64,000 nt of DNA from Heterocephalus glaber (GCF_000247695.1 NW_004624781.1:8951522-9015521); one strand, 5' to 3'; positions 37,795 to 48,749 are shown, numbered from the stretch's first letter. Program-made: numbers and translations. The notes: a model not told the origin generated them from the sequence alone.

Positions 37795-38005
37795 AAACAT
37801 ACACCCTCCTAAGGCTGAGGAGAGGATAGGAAGTAACTGCTTAATGGGTATGGAGTTTATTTGGGGATGATAAAAACATTTTGGAACTAGACAGAGTGGT
37901 TGTTCAACAATGGTAAATGTACTAAATAACAATGAATTTGTTCCCTTTAAAATGGTTCATTTTATGATACGTAAATTGCACCTCAAAAAGGTAGACACAT
38001 ACATA
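37795..38005 (+). mobile_element. Old L1M 3'-UTR fragment
   Basis: The block has the typical L1M tail: a TTGGGGATGATAAAAACATTTT-like segment, a GGTTGTTCAACAATGGTAAA-like segment, then TTTAAAATGGTTCATTTTAT and an A-rich end. Moderately diverged. Confidence 0.7.
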
Positions 38006-38090
38006 CATAATATAAATATACTCATAGGAATAGAGAGAAAAAAATAAAAGGAAATGAAGTAGTGACCTCCAAAAACATTGAGAACAAATG

Positions 38091-38628
38091 TGATATGGCT
38101 TGTGTTTAGATATCTACCCCCCACCCCCAAAGCCTCATGAGAATGAGGTGGTGCTTTTTTTCTTTTTCAGAGGTGGCTAAATCTAGAGTTTGTGATGCTG
38201 GGATTAGGGGGCATGCGATTACTAAATCAGTCTGCTGATTAGTTTGACACTGCCCTAATCCCGGTAGCCTAAATAAAGTATAAAAGGGGCAAAAGATGCT
38301 GTTAAGGTCACTTATCGGTTCCCTTGCTTGCTTGCCTGATTCTGCTGTCTTCTGCCACCATGAACTGCTTCTCTGCCCTGCCACCCTGCCTTGGAGCCAG
38401 CTGATATGGACAGAAACCTCTCTACAAACTGTGAGCTAATAAACTTTTCCCCCCAGGCCGGGGATTTAACTCAGTGGTTCCGTCACTTGCCTAGCAAGCA
38501 CAAGGACCGGAGTTCGATCCCTGGTACCAAAAAAAACAAAACAAAACAAAAAAAAACAAATAAACTTTGCCCCCTTTAACTTTGGGTGTCAGGTATTTTG
38601 TTTCAGCAATAAGAAAAGTAACAAGACA
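38091..38628 (+). mobile_element. MaLR-type solo LTR, third copy, with nested ID
   Basis: Starts TGATATGGCTTGTG and ends AACAAGACA, between perfect 5 bp duplications AAATG (38086-38090 and 38629-38633). It shares the GGTGGCTAAATCTAGAGTTT, GTGATGCTGGGATTA and CTTTAACTTTGGGTGTCAGG parts with the copy at 13253. A plus-strand ID at 38455-38560 splits it. Confidence 0.88.
38455..38560 (+). repeat. ID SINE nested in MaLR LTR
   Basis: Full length with an AAAAC-type tail; AATAAACTTT of the LTR is repeated on both sides. Confidence 0.92.
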
Positions 38629-38980
38629 AAATGACTATGCCTTTGTAATAAATTTAAAAACATGAAACAAAGCTCAAAAAAGAAAACTTTCTGAGTCAAG
38701 AAATCTGATTTCTTCTGCCATGAACATTTATGATAAGAAAGTTAATATCTGATAGGACAGTTGATCTTGGCTATTTAAATGACAGTATCCCCCTGAGGGC
38801 ATAATGCAGGCAGATCAGAAAACTATACAGAATAGGGTATGATGAGGAACTAGGGAGCCAGTAAATGGCATTGCTTTGGGGAATATTCACTCTGCTCATA
38901 CACACCTTACCCAGTTTAAGAATCTTTAAGGTACCCAAAATCATTATCTTTAAAAAAAAAAGAAAGAAAGAAAAATACAT

Positions 38981-39145
38981 CAGGCATGGTGGCACATACC
39001 TGTAAGCCCAGAACTTGGGAGGCTGAGGCAGGAGGACTGCCATTAAATCTGAGGCCAACAGGCCAACCTAGTGAGTTCAAGGACATCCTGAACTACAAAC
39101 CCAGACCCTGTCTCTAAACCAAACCAAAACAAACAAACAAAAAAT
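38981..39145 (+). repeat. B1 SINE
   Basis: CAGGCATGGTGGCACATACC through GAGTTCAAGGACATCCTGAA. Confidence 0.88.
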
Positions 39146-39196
39146 ACCCACCAAGAGGCTTTACATTAAAGTGTCAAGAACAGAACAAGTCAAAGC

Positions 39197-39388
39197 TGGG
39201 CATAATGTAGTACTTGCCTATAATCTCTAACACTTCAGGAGACTGAGGCAGGAAAAATCACAAGTTTGAGTCTCACCAAGACAACTTAGTAAGATCCTGT
39301 CCCAAAATAAAAAAAATAAAAAATGAGCTGGGGACAACTCAGTGAAAAAGCCCTGCATTCAATCCTTAGTATTGAGAAAAGAAAAAAT
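39197..39388 (+). repeat. B1-ID dimer
   Basis: B1 half ending GATCCTGTCCCAAAATAA; ID half GAGCTGGGGACAACTCAGTG, shortened in the middle. Confidence 0.8.
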
Positions 39389-41349
39389 AAAGAATAAAAT
39401 AGGTCATAGCATAAATGAAAGAATACTACAAATCATCTTTAAGTCATTTACATTAATTTCCTATAGGGGAAATATCTATTATAAAAGGAAACTTCCAATT
39501 TATTAAAATATATTTCAAAAGTTTATCCCTAAAAGGAACACATTCTCCATGGAAACCAAATTAAAAGTTTCCAGCCTCTTCTATAAAATAGTATGTGGCA
39601 CATAATACAGATGAAATACTCAAACACATACACACGCAAAAAAAAAAATAAAGTCACACATGACCAATAAAAATATTTTAAACTCGAAATATAGTCTCCA
39701 TTGAACAAACCGGAAATATCAAACCAAAGGGGCTTTTTAATATTTTTCATCTTAAATGCTAATACTTGAGAGAAAGAAGGTGAAAAGAATGCAAACTTGT
39801 GAAAATTCAAAAAGTTAAGTCTGGAAACTTATAAGGCCTCTTTAATACACCTAACCATACTTCAAGGTGATAGCAAGGAAAAGGAACCAAACAATGCATT
39901 TCTCACACAGTTATACCTGGCGACAGCAGGGTCATCCAGCATCTTCTAAGTAGAATCTCACCTTTCATCCTGATTATAAAATGTCCTCAAACAAGGTCCC
40001 TTCTCCAACAACAAATTGCTCCCCCTTCCTTGGACTCTGCCAACCTCGAGCTCCCTCACTTGGCCCCTGGGCATCACAGACCACAGGTTGGCACAGTGTA
40101 GCTCCTTCCACTGCCCTCCTCCTCAGTGATGGCCTCAGAACCTTCCCCTGCCCCTTAGCCTCCTCCTCTTTCAGGTGGCAGGAGGGGCCCTGCGTCTGGA
40201 GGGAAAGGGGATTCTGAGCCTCCTGAGCTAGAGCCATTCTTCGGAAGCAGGAGCCGTACCACAGTTGGGCAGGGGAAGTAGATGAGAGAACTAGCCTCTA
40301 AAATATGCTTCAGGCTCTATCTTCTTTCAAAAGCCAAAAGGTTCTTTCCTGGAAACCAGGGCTCAGGGACAGAGAGGAGGCATCAAAGAGATCTACAGAT
40401 CAAAAGTGGTTTTGCCCACTACTATTCATAAAAGAAAACAGAAGTCTGATAAAGGAAGGCAGAAAATTAGGAAGTTCTGTGCTTAAAGAGATCTATTTAC
40501 ACATGAATGTTTTCAGGTTGTGTTCACAAGACAAAATAGCAGCCTCACTGAATATCGTATGATTTTTTTTTTCTATATAAGCACAAATCTTCACCTAAAA
40601 GAGTATCTTTGATATTCAAAGCCTATCAACAATTCTGGAATTCTAAACTTTTTGGCAAAACATCATGCATTACTCCTTATGACACAACTTCATCACTGTT
40701 TTTACACATAAAATAGCAGACACAGCCATGTATAGTGATCCATTATTCATTAGTTGCTTCAACTAGGAGAGAAAGCCTTTTATCTTCTCAAGAATTCAAA
40801 AAGGTGAGGATCAGATGACCAGGATTCTAGTTCTGACTTTACCAATCCTCACTACAAAAGTAAGAATGCCAGCACAATTCTGGGTCTATGTCTTAGGTGT
40901 AAAATGAACAGCAGATAAGGGCCATTTCCCCTCTGATTATAAAATTATACAAACAACTTAAGAACTGACAAAAATCAGACAAAACAGTCATGTCATTCTC
41001 CCTTACAAAATTCTTTCAACTTTACTTTCCACCTCATTTTCCTAAATGGATTAATAAAAAGATTAAGTGCTAATGTAATATAATTATCTAAACCAATGGT
41101 TTTCAGACTTTTTTCCTGCCTCCCATGAGCCCTGAGAAGCAAACACATTCCTACCACACTGCCCATCAGCAACAGCAACTCACAGCAGCAGGAGGCTGGG
41201 AAGTGTGTGGGTCACTGCGCAAAACCTCACAAACACACAACTAGACAGGAGAATGTAGAACCCTGCCCCCACATGCAATTTCTACTGCAACTCTTGAACA
41301 ACCCAGAAGAAAACACTCATAATATGTTTCTTTAAAAACAACTTCATTT

Positions 41350-41425
41350 GCTGGGGATTTAGCTCAGTGGTTCCAGCGCCTGCCTTGCAAGCACAAGGTC
41401 CCAAGTTTGATTCCTGGTACCACAA

Positions 41426-41456
<31 letters not shown>

Positions 41457-41559
41457 ACCAAGATATATCATGTAAAGGTACGAATTCCCAATGATGAATG
41501 TCATCATGTTGTATACCTAAAATGTACCAATAAACTTAATGATTAAAAAAAAAAAACTT
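41350..41559 (+). repeat. ID SINE fused to a ~100 bp 3' segment within one duplication
   Basis: A full ID (41350-41424) ends in (AATA)n to 41457. About 85 further bases follow, with an AATAAA (41529-41534) and a 12-base A tail. The flanking duplication AACTTCATTT encloses the whole unit rather than the ID alone. Confidence 0.75.
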
Positions 41560-41586
41560 CATTTATGTTTAGTTAATAGTTATACA

Positions 41587-41765
41587 GTAACTATGTGGTG
41601 AGCATTATCACAGCCATTTTGAGTGTTACTTCATTGGAACCCCTGCAATCCAAGGAGGTATGAACTCTTACGTGGCCTGTTTGATAGATCAAGAAACTGA
41701 AGCAGACAAGTTATACAGGTTGCTGAGTAAGAGACACATCTGGAACTCAAGTTCATACAGTGCTT
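41587..41765 (-). repeat. Diverged MIR element
   Basis: Reverse-oriented MIR-like order: GTGGTGAGCATTATCACAGC, AGATCAAGAAACTGAAGCAG, then a decayed GCCAGAGT-like end. Identification is moderate. Confidence 0.5.
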
Positions 41766-41840
41766 AAAAGCATGGACTGTCACAAAGTAGTAGAGTCCAG
41801 AGAAGTGCCACTTTTGTTGAGGGGTTTTTGTTTTCTTTTG

Positions 41841-41950
41841 GAATTAGGGTCTCCCTATATTGCCCAGGCTGGCCTCAAACTCCTAAACGCAGTTGATCCT
41901 CCTGGCTCAGCCTCCCCAGTAGCTGGGACTACAGGTGCACACACCTGGCC
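41841..41950 (-). repeat. B1 SINE
   Basis: GCCCAGGCTGGCCTCAAACT to GTAGCTGGGACTACAGGTGC. Confidence 0.85.
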
Positions 41951-42036
41951 TCACTTTTATTTTAAAAAGATACCGTACTATGTGTTTCTGTGTGTATATA
42001 TTATGCATCTGTATATAATAAACATTTAAAAGTCTT

Positions 42037-42123
42037 GGGCCAGGTGTGGTGGCAAACAACTGTAATCCCACCACTCCCGAGGCTGAAGCAGGAAGATCAC
42101 CTCAAATTCAAGAAAAAAAAAAC
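42037..42123 (+). repeat. B1 SINE, shortened
   Basis: GGCCAGGTGTGGTGGCAAAC to GGAAGATCACCTCAAATTCA, then the A tail; the 3' third is missing. Confidence 0.85.
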
Positions 42124-42203
42124 AATAGTACGGGGACTGGAGTCACATGGACCTGTTTTCACTTTCAACTATACTATTTGAGGTTTTTCAAAAAGCATTT
42201 CTT

Positions 42204-42245
42204 GGCCTGGGGATTTAGCTCAGTGGTTCTGTCACCTGTCTCACT
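42204..42245 (+). repeat. ID 5' fragment, tailless, flanked by duplications
   Basis: It has 42 bases from the ID start (GGCCTGGGGATTTAGCTCAG) to CTGTCTCACT, the anticodon-loop region, then nothing of the tRNA 3' half and no A tail. Flanks AAAAGCATTTCTT (42191-42203) and AAAGGCATTTCTT (42246-42258) match at 12 of 13. Confidence 0.88.
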
Positions 42246-42363
42246 AAAGGCATTTCTTTTTTCAAAATGAAAACTAAATCTAAAAATACTAATACTATAA
42301 ATTTATTTTAATGAAAGGGACTTACTCTAAATTTTTAAGCATGACTGATAAATGAAATCACTA

Positions 42364-42500
42364 GGGCCGGGGATTTAGCTCAGTGGTTTCGCCGCCTGCT
42401 GCACAAGCGCAAGGACCTGAGTTCGATCCCCGGTACCAAAACAAAAAAAAAAAAAAAAAAAAAAAAGAAAAAGAAATCTAACTCTAAAAAAAAAAAAAAA
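42364..42500 (+). repeat. ID SINE with long mixed tail
   Basis: Duplications ATGAAATCACTA. The tail has a non-A island (GAAATCTAACTCT) between two A runs. Confidence 0.92.
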
Positions 42501-42749
42501 ATGAAATCACTAATCAAATATTACAACTATGGACTTGTAAAAATATAATAACAATTCAAAATTTTGTAACTGATATTAACACATGCATATATATATATAC
42601 TTTCTCAATGTAAATTTCAATAATAAAAGTGTTACTTCTCTTGATATTGGAGGATAGGGAACATTATCATAAAAATCCTATAAATATTCCAGTACATATA
42701 AGTAGAACTTTATTTCAGATAGATCAAATTTACTGTCCAACAAATTTTT

Positions 42750-42862
42750 TTTTTTTGAGACAGGGTCTCACTTTGTAGTCTAGGTTGGCCTCAAACTCAC
42801 AATCTTTCTGCCTCAGCCTCCAGAGAGGTGGGATTACAGGCCTGAGCCACTGTGCTCAGCTC
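42750..42862 (-). repeat. B1 SINE
   Basis: GAGACAGGGTCTCACTTTGT to GGATTACAGGCCTGAGCCAC. Confidence 0.9.
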
Positions 42863-42870
42863 ATATTTTT

Positions 42871-42960
42871 TTATTTTTTTTTATTTTTTGGTATCAGGGA
42901 TTGAACTCGGGACCTTGCGCTTGCGAGGCAGGCAGCGAAACCACTGAGCTAAATCCCCGG
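42871..42960 (-). repeat. ID SINE
   Basis: Duplications CTCATATTTTT. Confidence 0.92.
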
Positions 42961-43454
42961 CTCATATTTTTATGTTTACGAGCAAGGCATATGATCTTCT
43001 ATATATCATAAATATTCTTTCAGCCATATGTTCACAAGCCTGTTCTCTGCTGGAAGTTCTAAAGTCGCTTTCTTTAACTCGAGTCCCCTAAAATGACTAG
43101 GGGAAGGAAATGGTTAAAATTACAGAAAGCAAGATCTGAGCCCTCATGTAATCCAAAAGACATTGAACTATACAATACTAAGCAACTGCCAAAGGTGCCA
43201 AAGCAGCCTGACTGCTTTTGGGTACAGCCAAGTCACTGTCTGATGTCCATCCACCTCACAATAATGCTGTTAACTATGAGAGTGGGTACTGGGCTCCCAG
43301 GGAACAAGGAGAGTTCTCTTAAAAACTACCAGGAGGTACCCGGAACCAAAGGAGTGGTCCAAGGAAGAGCTTGAAAGACAAGCAGAGCTCCAAAAAGAGG
43401 TGGTGGCAGGGGAAGCATGACCATCAAATCCAAAGTATTTGGAAATGGCAACAT

Positions 43455-43515
43455 GAGATTCAGGGCCAATCACTTCTCGGCCTTTTGGCTAAGATCAAGT
43501 GAGATTCAGGGCCAA
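43455..43515. repeat. Target-site duplication around the U2 fragment
   Basis: Both 15-base repeats are identical, so the insertion is young or lightly mutated. The repeat length fits L1-type target-primed insertion. Confidence 0.92.
43469..43501 (+). pseudogene. RNU2: U2 snRNA 5'-end retropseudogene, 3'-truncated and tailless
   Basis: Starting at 43469, about 32 bases match the 5' end of U2 snRNA (TTCTCGGCCTTTTGGCTAAG and flanks) with one mismatch, A for G at U2 position 4, and stop after AAGATCAAGTG. The copy is flanked by perfect 15 bp direct repeats, GAGATTCAGGGCCAA, at 43455-43469 and 43501-43515; one base at each end is shared with U2, so the exact borders are ambiguous. There is no A tail. 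It is far too short to be a functional U2 gene and has no U2 promoter elements. Confidence 0.93.
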
Positions 43516-43710
43516 AATAAAATCACAGAACCAAAAGTTCAGGCCCAAGGAAGGGAAGACAATTGTGAAGCAAAGTTCATCTCAGTTGCATTTCCATTTT
43601 CCCCTATGAAAACCTTTTCCATTTTCCTCTCCCTGGCAGCTCTCTTACCTCTCTACTCCTTTGTTATTCTAAGCTGACAATCAATGTCTCCCATTAGATA
43701 AGAAAATTGT

Positions 43711-43830
43711 GGGGCTCAGGATTTAGCTCAGTGGTGCCACACCTGCCTGGCAAGTACAAGGTCCTGAGTTCAATTACAGGTACCAAAAAAAAAAAAAAAA
43801 AAAAAAAAAAGAAAGAAAGAAAAAGAAAAC
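43711..43830 (+). repeat. ID SINE
   Basis: Flanks AGAAAATTG and AGAAAACTG; long A tail with GAAA units. Confidence 0.9.
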
Positions 43831-43884
43831 TGCTGGTAAAGTCACAGCATTTCTCATAACCATTTCCCCTTTCTGCTTAATCAT

Positions 43885-44395
43885 CCCGTGGCAGTTTAAA
43901 GATGGCCACAAATTCTTTGACACTTTTCCCAGAGGTGAGGTCTGTGTCCTCATTCCCTGAATGTGGACAGGTTCTGTGACTGCCCTGGGCAACTAAATGT
44001 GGCAGAAATGATTCTATGCCAATTTGGAAGTCCATGTCTTTTTTGAAAGTCACAGCTTCCTCTTGCTACTACTTGAAATGCTTGCTCAAGGGGAAGCTAG
44101 CCACCATGTAAAAAGTCTCATTATCCTGAGATCAATATGCTATGAAAAGCTCCAACCTTGTGTGGAGAGGCTCTGGAGAATATGACATCACATGGGACAG
44201 AGGAACACATAACTCACAGTGAGACACAGTAGGGCCGGGGATTTAGCTCAGTGGTTCCACCGCCTGCGTCACAAGCGCAAGGACCTGAGTTCGATCCCCG
44301 GTACCAAAAAAAAGACACAGGACTTAAGAAGCCACCTCTGAAGATGATATTCTAGCCCCAGATACTCTCCCTTTAAAATATCCCAGCCAAATTCT
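43885..44395 (+). mobile_element. MLT1-like LTR, split by an ID
   Basis: Old MaLR-type LTR features in order: AAATTCTTTGACACTTTTCC, AGAGGTGAGGTCTGTGTCC, CTTGCTCAAGGGGAAGCTAG with CCACCATG, then GTGGAGAGGCTCTGGAGA. A young ID interrupts it at 44232. Quite diverged; the exact subfamily is not assigned. Confidence 0.6.
44232..44313 (+). repeat. ID SINE nested in MLT1-like LTR
   Basis: Duplications AGACACAG; close to the family consensus. Confidence 0.92.
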
Positions 44396-44407
44396 TCTTC
44401 TTCTTCT

Positions 44408-44490
44408 TTTTTTTTGGTACTGGGGATCAAACTCAGGTCCCTGTGCCTTCAGAGCAGGCGGTGGAACCACTGAGGTAAATCATTGGCCCA
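44408..44490 (-). repeat. ID SINE
   Basis: Duplications CCAGCCAAATTCTTCTT (17 bp). Confidence 0.92.
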
Positions 44491-44889
44491 AGCCAGCCAA
44501 ATTCTTCTTAAATTCCTTACTTACAAAATTATAAGCAAGAAAAAAATGCTTATTTTTAATTACTATGATGTAGGACTGTTTGTTATGGATCAATACATAA
44601 ACTTCAGTAGAGGGAGGGCTATCGTCCATACCCACCAAACTCAATGGAATGACTAACACCGTAGTTCAGCAGAAGTGAGAATGGAAACTTCGACAGGTTC
44701 TACTCAACAGGAATCAAAACCATAGGAAGACCAGACTATCTCCTCCGCTGAGGCAGTGGGGATAAAGACACGGCAGTCTATCCTCAACTATGATGTCATC
44801 ATCCTTTCAACACAGTATTTCTGTATCACATTGATATTTTATAACTCAAATCCAGACTGCTTCCACTACTATAAGACAACCTAATTCTT

Positions 44890-45000
44890 TTTTTTGGGGG
44901 GGGGGGACCTTTTTGTGGGCGGCGGGGGGGGGGGGCGGTTACTCGGGGCCTTGCGTTTGGGAGGCTGGCGGCAGAACCACTGAGCTAAATCCCCGGCCCC
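44890..45000 (-). repeat. ID SINE with aberrant G-rich 3' part
   Basis: Duplications AGACAACCTAATTCT show an ID insertion, but where GGTACCGGGGATCGAACTCG is expected the plus strand has runs of 12 and 13 G with unrelated bases between. Confidence 0.85.
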
Positions 45001-45031
45001 AGACAACCTAATTCTGATTGTTGCTGTTGTT

Positions 45032-45152
45032 GTTTGTTTTTTGAGACACGGTTTCACTATGTAGCTCCAGCTGGCCTTGAACTCACAGCAATCTACCTTG
45101 CCTCAACCTCCCAAGTGCTGGGATTACAGGCATACACCACCTTGTCTGGTGT
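45032..45152 (-). repeat. B1 SINE
   Basis: GAGACACGGTTTCACTATGT to GGCATACACCACCTTG. Confidence 0.9.
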
Positions 45153-45866
45153 CCTAATTCTTTCTTGAGCATCAACATTAGTCTTAATGTTGCCCTATGT
45201 TATAAAAATAGTAACTCAGTTACAAATAATAGTTTCAACCCTTCAAAAATTCAAAACCACTATTTTCCCAGAAATTCTACATTTTGAGTTAAAGGAATTC
45301 CTTTTCATATCATTAAAAGCTATGAAGCCTTTTCCTTCATTTCTTTTGCTTCTCTGGATTATATTATTTAATAAGCATCCTGGGAAACCTCAGGTTTTAC
45401 TGAAAGCTGAACTTGAAAAATCATGTCTGAATAATTGAGTTGAGAACATTCTACTCCATCTGTGATTTCAATTCTATCTTTACCCTAAGAGTTCTGATAT
45501 ATGGTACTCCTCTGCCAGCCTGAGCTGATTACTATCCAACTCAGCAATCCCTGACTCCAGGCCTCTGAAGCTGAGATCAAGAGCCCACACTCTAATGAGA
45601 ATCCCAAGATTTCTGAGGGAGTAATCACAAATTTTTCTTACCATTCCTAGCAAATTATTCCACAGTGGGCCCAGAGGGGAAGGGGGAAAGAGGCACACTG
45701 ACCAAAACTCTGCTTACACTGTTTTGTAGGCAAAGGTCTTATTACCTACCCTTTACACCAAAAGAACCTCTTCCTTTTTTACACAAAAATGTACCACCAG
45801 AATGAGCTGTCTTTGTAGAAATTTAACTGTTACTCTATCAACTCAAAATAAATATGCTAGAGGTCG

Positions 45867-45951
45867 GGCCAGGGATTTAGCTCAGTGGTTTCGCCACCTG
45901 CTACACAAGCGCAAGGGCCCAAGTTTGATCCTCGGTACCAAAAAAAAAAAA
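45867..45951 (+). repeat. ID SINE
   Basis: Duplications ATGCTAGAGGTC. Confidence 0.92.
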
Positions 45952-46880
45952 TGCTAGAGGTCATGTGGCATAACAAACCAGTCACAAATTTCAGAACCAC
46001 CAGCCTGCCATCCTTTCATCCTATGAGGTTAAGCGAGTAGCTGGTCTAGAGCCTGTGAAGTGGGACAATACCACTTCTCTCACGGCTAGGTAAAGATTAC
46101 AAGAAACAAACTTATAAAGATACAGCACAGAGCCCAAGAAAGAGGCACCCAGTAACTATCAGTTACTTGCCCCTAAAAACATTAAAAATTATGAAATGAC
46201 TGTCAAGGGTTAATGCCGGTTGCTATTATTATATACACTGCACTTAACATATGTCCACTTATACCATGATTAATTTTCAGAAATTTTTTCTTTAGCTTAT
46301 ACTCTTTAAAAGAATCATAGCTGACAGTATCTTTTCACAGGCAAATTTCAAATATCTAAGTCACATTAAATCTCTTAGAAAACCCTCCTATAACTGGCCT
46401 AAAATTAAATCATGTTCAAACATCAAATAAATGAAATAAAATATTCAAGGTAAATAAGCTTATTTCAAAATTGAAATTATACCCACCTTAGTGTCGGGAT
46501 CATTAAATTTTATATCTAATGTAAAATAAATACTTCTGGAAAAATGCATTTCAGAAGCACATTTTGAAAGAGAATGTAAGGTTTAGACAACTTAATAAGA
46601 TGCTACTCAGATAAGACATTTAAATAGAGAAGCAACTCAAGTATCACAGCCATACTGAATCACATCAAACTAGGAGGCATTTAGAACAGATACTAAATCC
46701 TGGTTCATCAATCCAAGCAAATAAATCTTCTGTATCTCTTCCATTTAAGGCATCATCAGCATGTAACAAATCCAAATGTCAAAATGCAAACTAAGATGAT
46801 GCTAAGTTCTTTATGTGAACTGTTTGATATTCCAATACCCCAAACAAGCCAAGCCATTTAAAAATATATTTGACTTCTCA

Positions 46881-47010
46881 GCCAGTCAAGGTGGTACCTG
46901 TAATCCCACTACTTGGGAGGCTAAGGATGGAGGATCACTGTGAGTCTGAAGGCAGCCTGGGCTACATAGGGAGTTCAAGGCCAGCCTGGGATACACAGTG
47001 AGACCCTGTT
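46881..47010 (+). repeat. B1 SINE with internal duplication
   Basis: GAAGGCAGCCTGGGCTACAT and GAGTTCAAGGCCAGCCTGGG units. Confidence 0.88.
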
Positions 47011-48522
47011 GCGCAAATACAAATATTATATATACACACACTGTGTATGTATGTATGTGTGTATAGTATATATAGATACATAGATAACTTGTAACTTTTG
47101 TTTTAGCAAAGAAACGAATAGGAATGATTTCAAATTGTAGCAGATTTAAGATAGGGTGATCAGCATATTTTTATAATAGACCGGTAAGTTTTAACTTCTA
47201 CCAAATATAATTCAACTCTTCTTTATCCACCTTATCTCTAGTTCTCTCCATGAGGTGCACTGTCCTTAGAGGACATTAGAAGTTAATTCTGAGACTGTGC
47301 TCTAGCTCACCTTCCTAACCTTTTCCAAATCAGGGCACACACAGGAAATGGTAACATCTGTATGGCACATGCTCATAAAGTGAAGAGGCCTCTCAGGCCA
47401 GAAGTGATCTAATTATCCCTGTGGCCTAGTTACCCCTATTCTGAGGAGTGTTGATTTACTTCAACATACAGTACTTTTTGTGGCCCCTCTGGTGGGAAGC
47501 TATACTGACCAATCTTCTTTTTTTTTTAAGTAGGAAGAATTGAGAGAAAGATAGCTTCTGTCTAAAAGAGGCAGAAGGGGGACCAAAAAGTGGGTTCCCC
47601 CACTATCCAATCTTCTACATAGTTATCTAGCAATACAACAGGAGGTGGTCCACCTCTAATTCCAATGTTCCTTGTTGGAACAAAAGATTAGCAGCCATCC
47701 ATCAATGGAGAGGACCAGAGGTATTAACTGGGAATCCAAGATGTCATGCTTCTGAGGATCTGCAGTTCTTAATCGTCAAACCTCCAAGACCTTTTCAGAG
47801 AAAGCAGATGCCCAAATCTTATTATAGGATTGTCTTATCCTATGTAGAACTATCTTGTCCTACTGCCATTCCATAACCAGTCAACAGTCAACATGAAGGA
47901 ACCTAGTTTACATTAGAGTTAAAAGTCCCTCTACCAAGTATTGAGAGGAGTTTTAAAAAGATTTGGCAAAATATACACACAAATAAATTGTAAGTAAACC
48001 AAAAAAAAAAAAGTCCCAGATAGTTGGATGCGAAGGCTCAGGTGGTAAAACAGCACTGAGTATGTATAAGTAACAATCATCTGCTTAAAATGAACCTTGA
48101 CCCAAAGGATATGATTATGTATTACTTGACTAAAAATGTTCCCAAGGCCACTTTCAGCTCCCTGATTTCAAGGTTTCTCAGACAAGAAAAATAATTACAA
48201 AAGTATCTCACTCCAACAGCCTTGAAAACATTGGTTGAGACCATAGTAGATGGAAAGATAGGAGCAAGCAAACAAAGAGCTTCAAGTATTACAAAATTAC
48301 TTACACATTACTGCTTACACAATTAAGAAGTTAAATTTTTATTCTATGCTGAAGCTATTAAGTAATGCAGAAGATATTTGTACAAGGCTATTAACCAAGC
48401 ATTATTTGTAACTGCAAAATATTGGAAACAACTGAAAAGCTCCCACACAGGAAACTGGATGCATTCACTGTGACATATCTATACATGAAGTTCTATACTA
48501 AAATAATAAAGAAAATCGATAC

Positions 48523-48611
48523 AGGGCCAGGGATTTAGCTCAGTGGTTTCGCCACCTGCTGTGCAAGTGTAAGGACCCGAGTTCGATCCCCAGTACCAAA
48601 AAAAAAAAAAT
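48523..48611 (+). repeat. ID SINE
   Basis: Full length; flanks ATCGATACA and TTAATACA. Confidence 0.92.
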
Positions 48612-48663
48612 TAATACAAACATGGAGTGATATCCCAGATATATAGTTAAATGAAAACAGGGA

Positions 48664-48749
48664 AGCTGGGGATATAGCTCAGTGGCTTGCCTGCCTGGCA
48701 AGCACAAGGTCCTTAGTTCTATTCCCCGTACTGGAAAAACAAAAAAAAA
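48664..48749 (+). repeat. ID SINE, older variant
   Basis: GATATAGCTCAGTGG and CCTGGCAAGC; two bases deleted in the middle. Confidence 0.88.

Noticed and set aside
43093..43374. 93-codon plus-strand open frame
   Set aside because: No recognisable domain, AT-rich intronic context and no matching splice phase; treated as chance.
43469..43501. Functional U2 snRNA gene
   Set aside because: Only the first 32 or so of about 190 bases are present, and there are no promoter or 3'-box elements.
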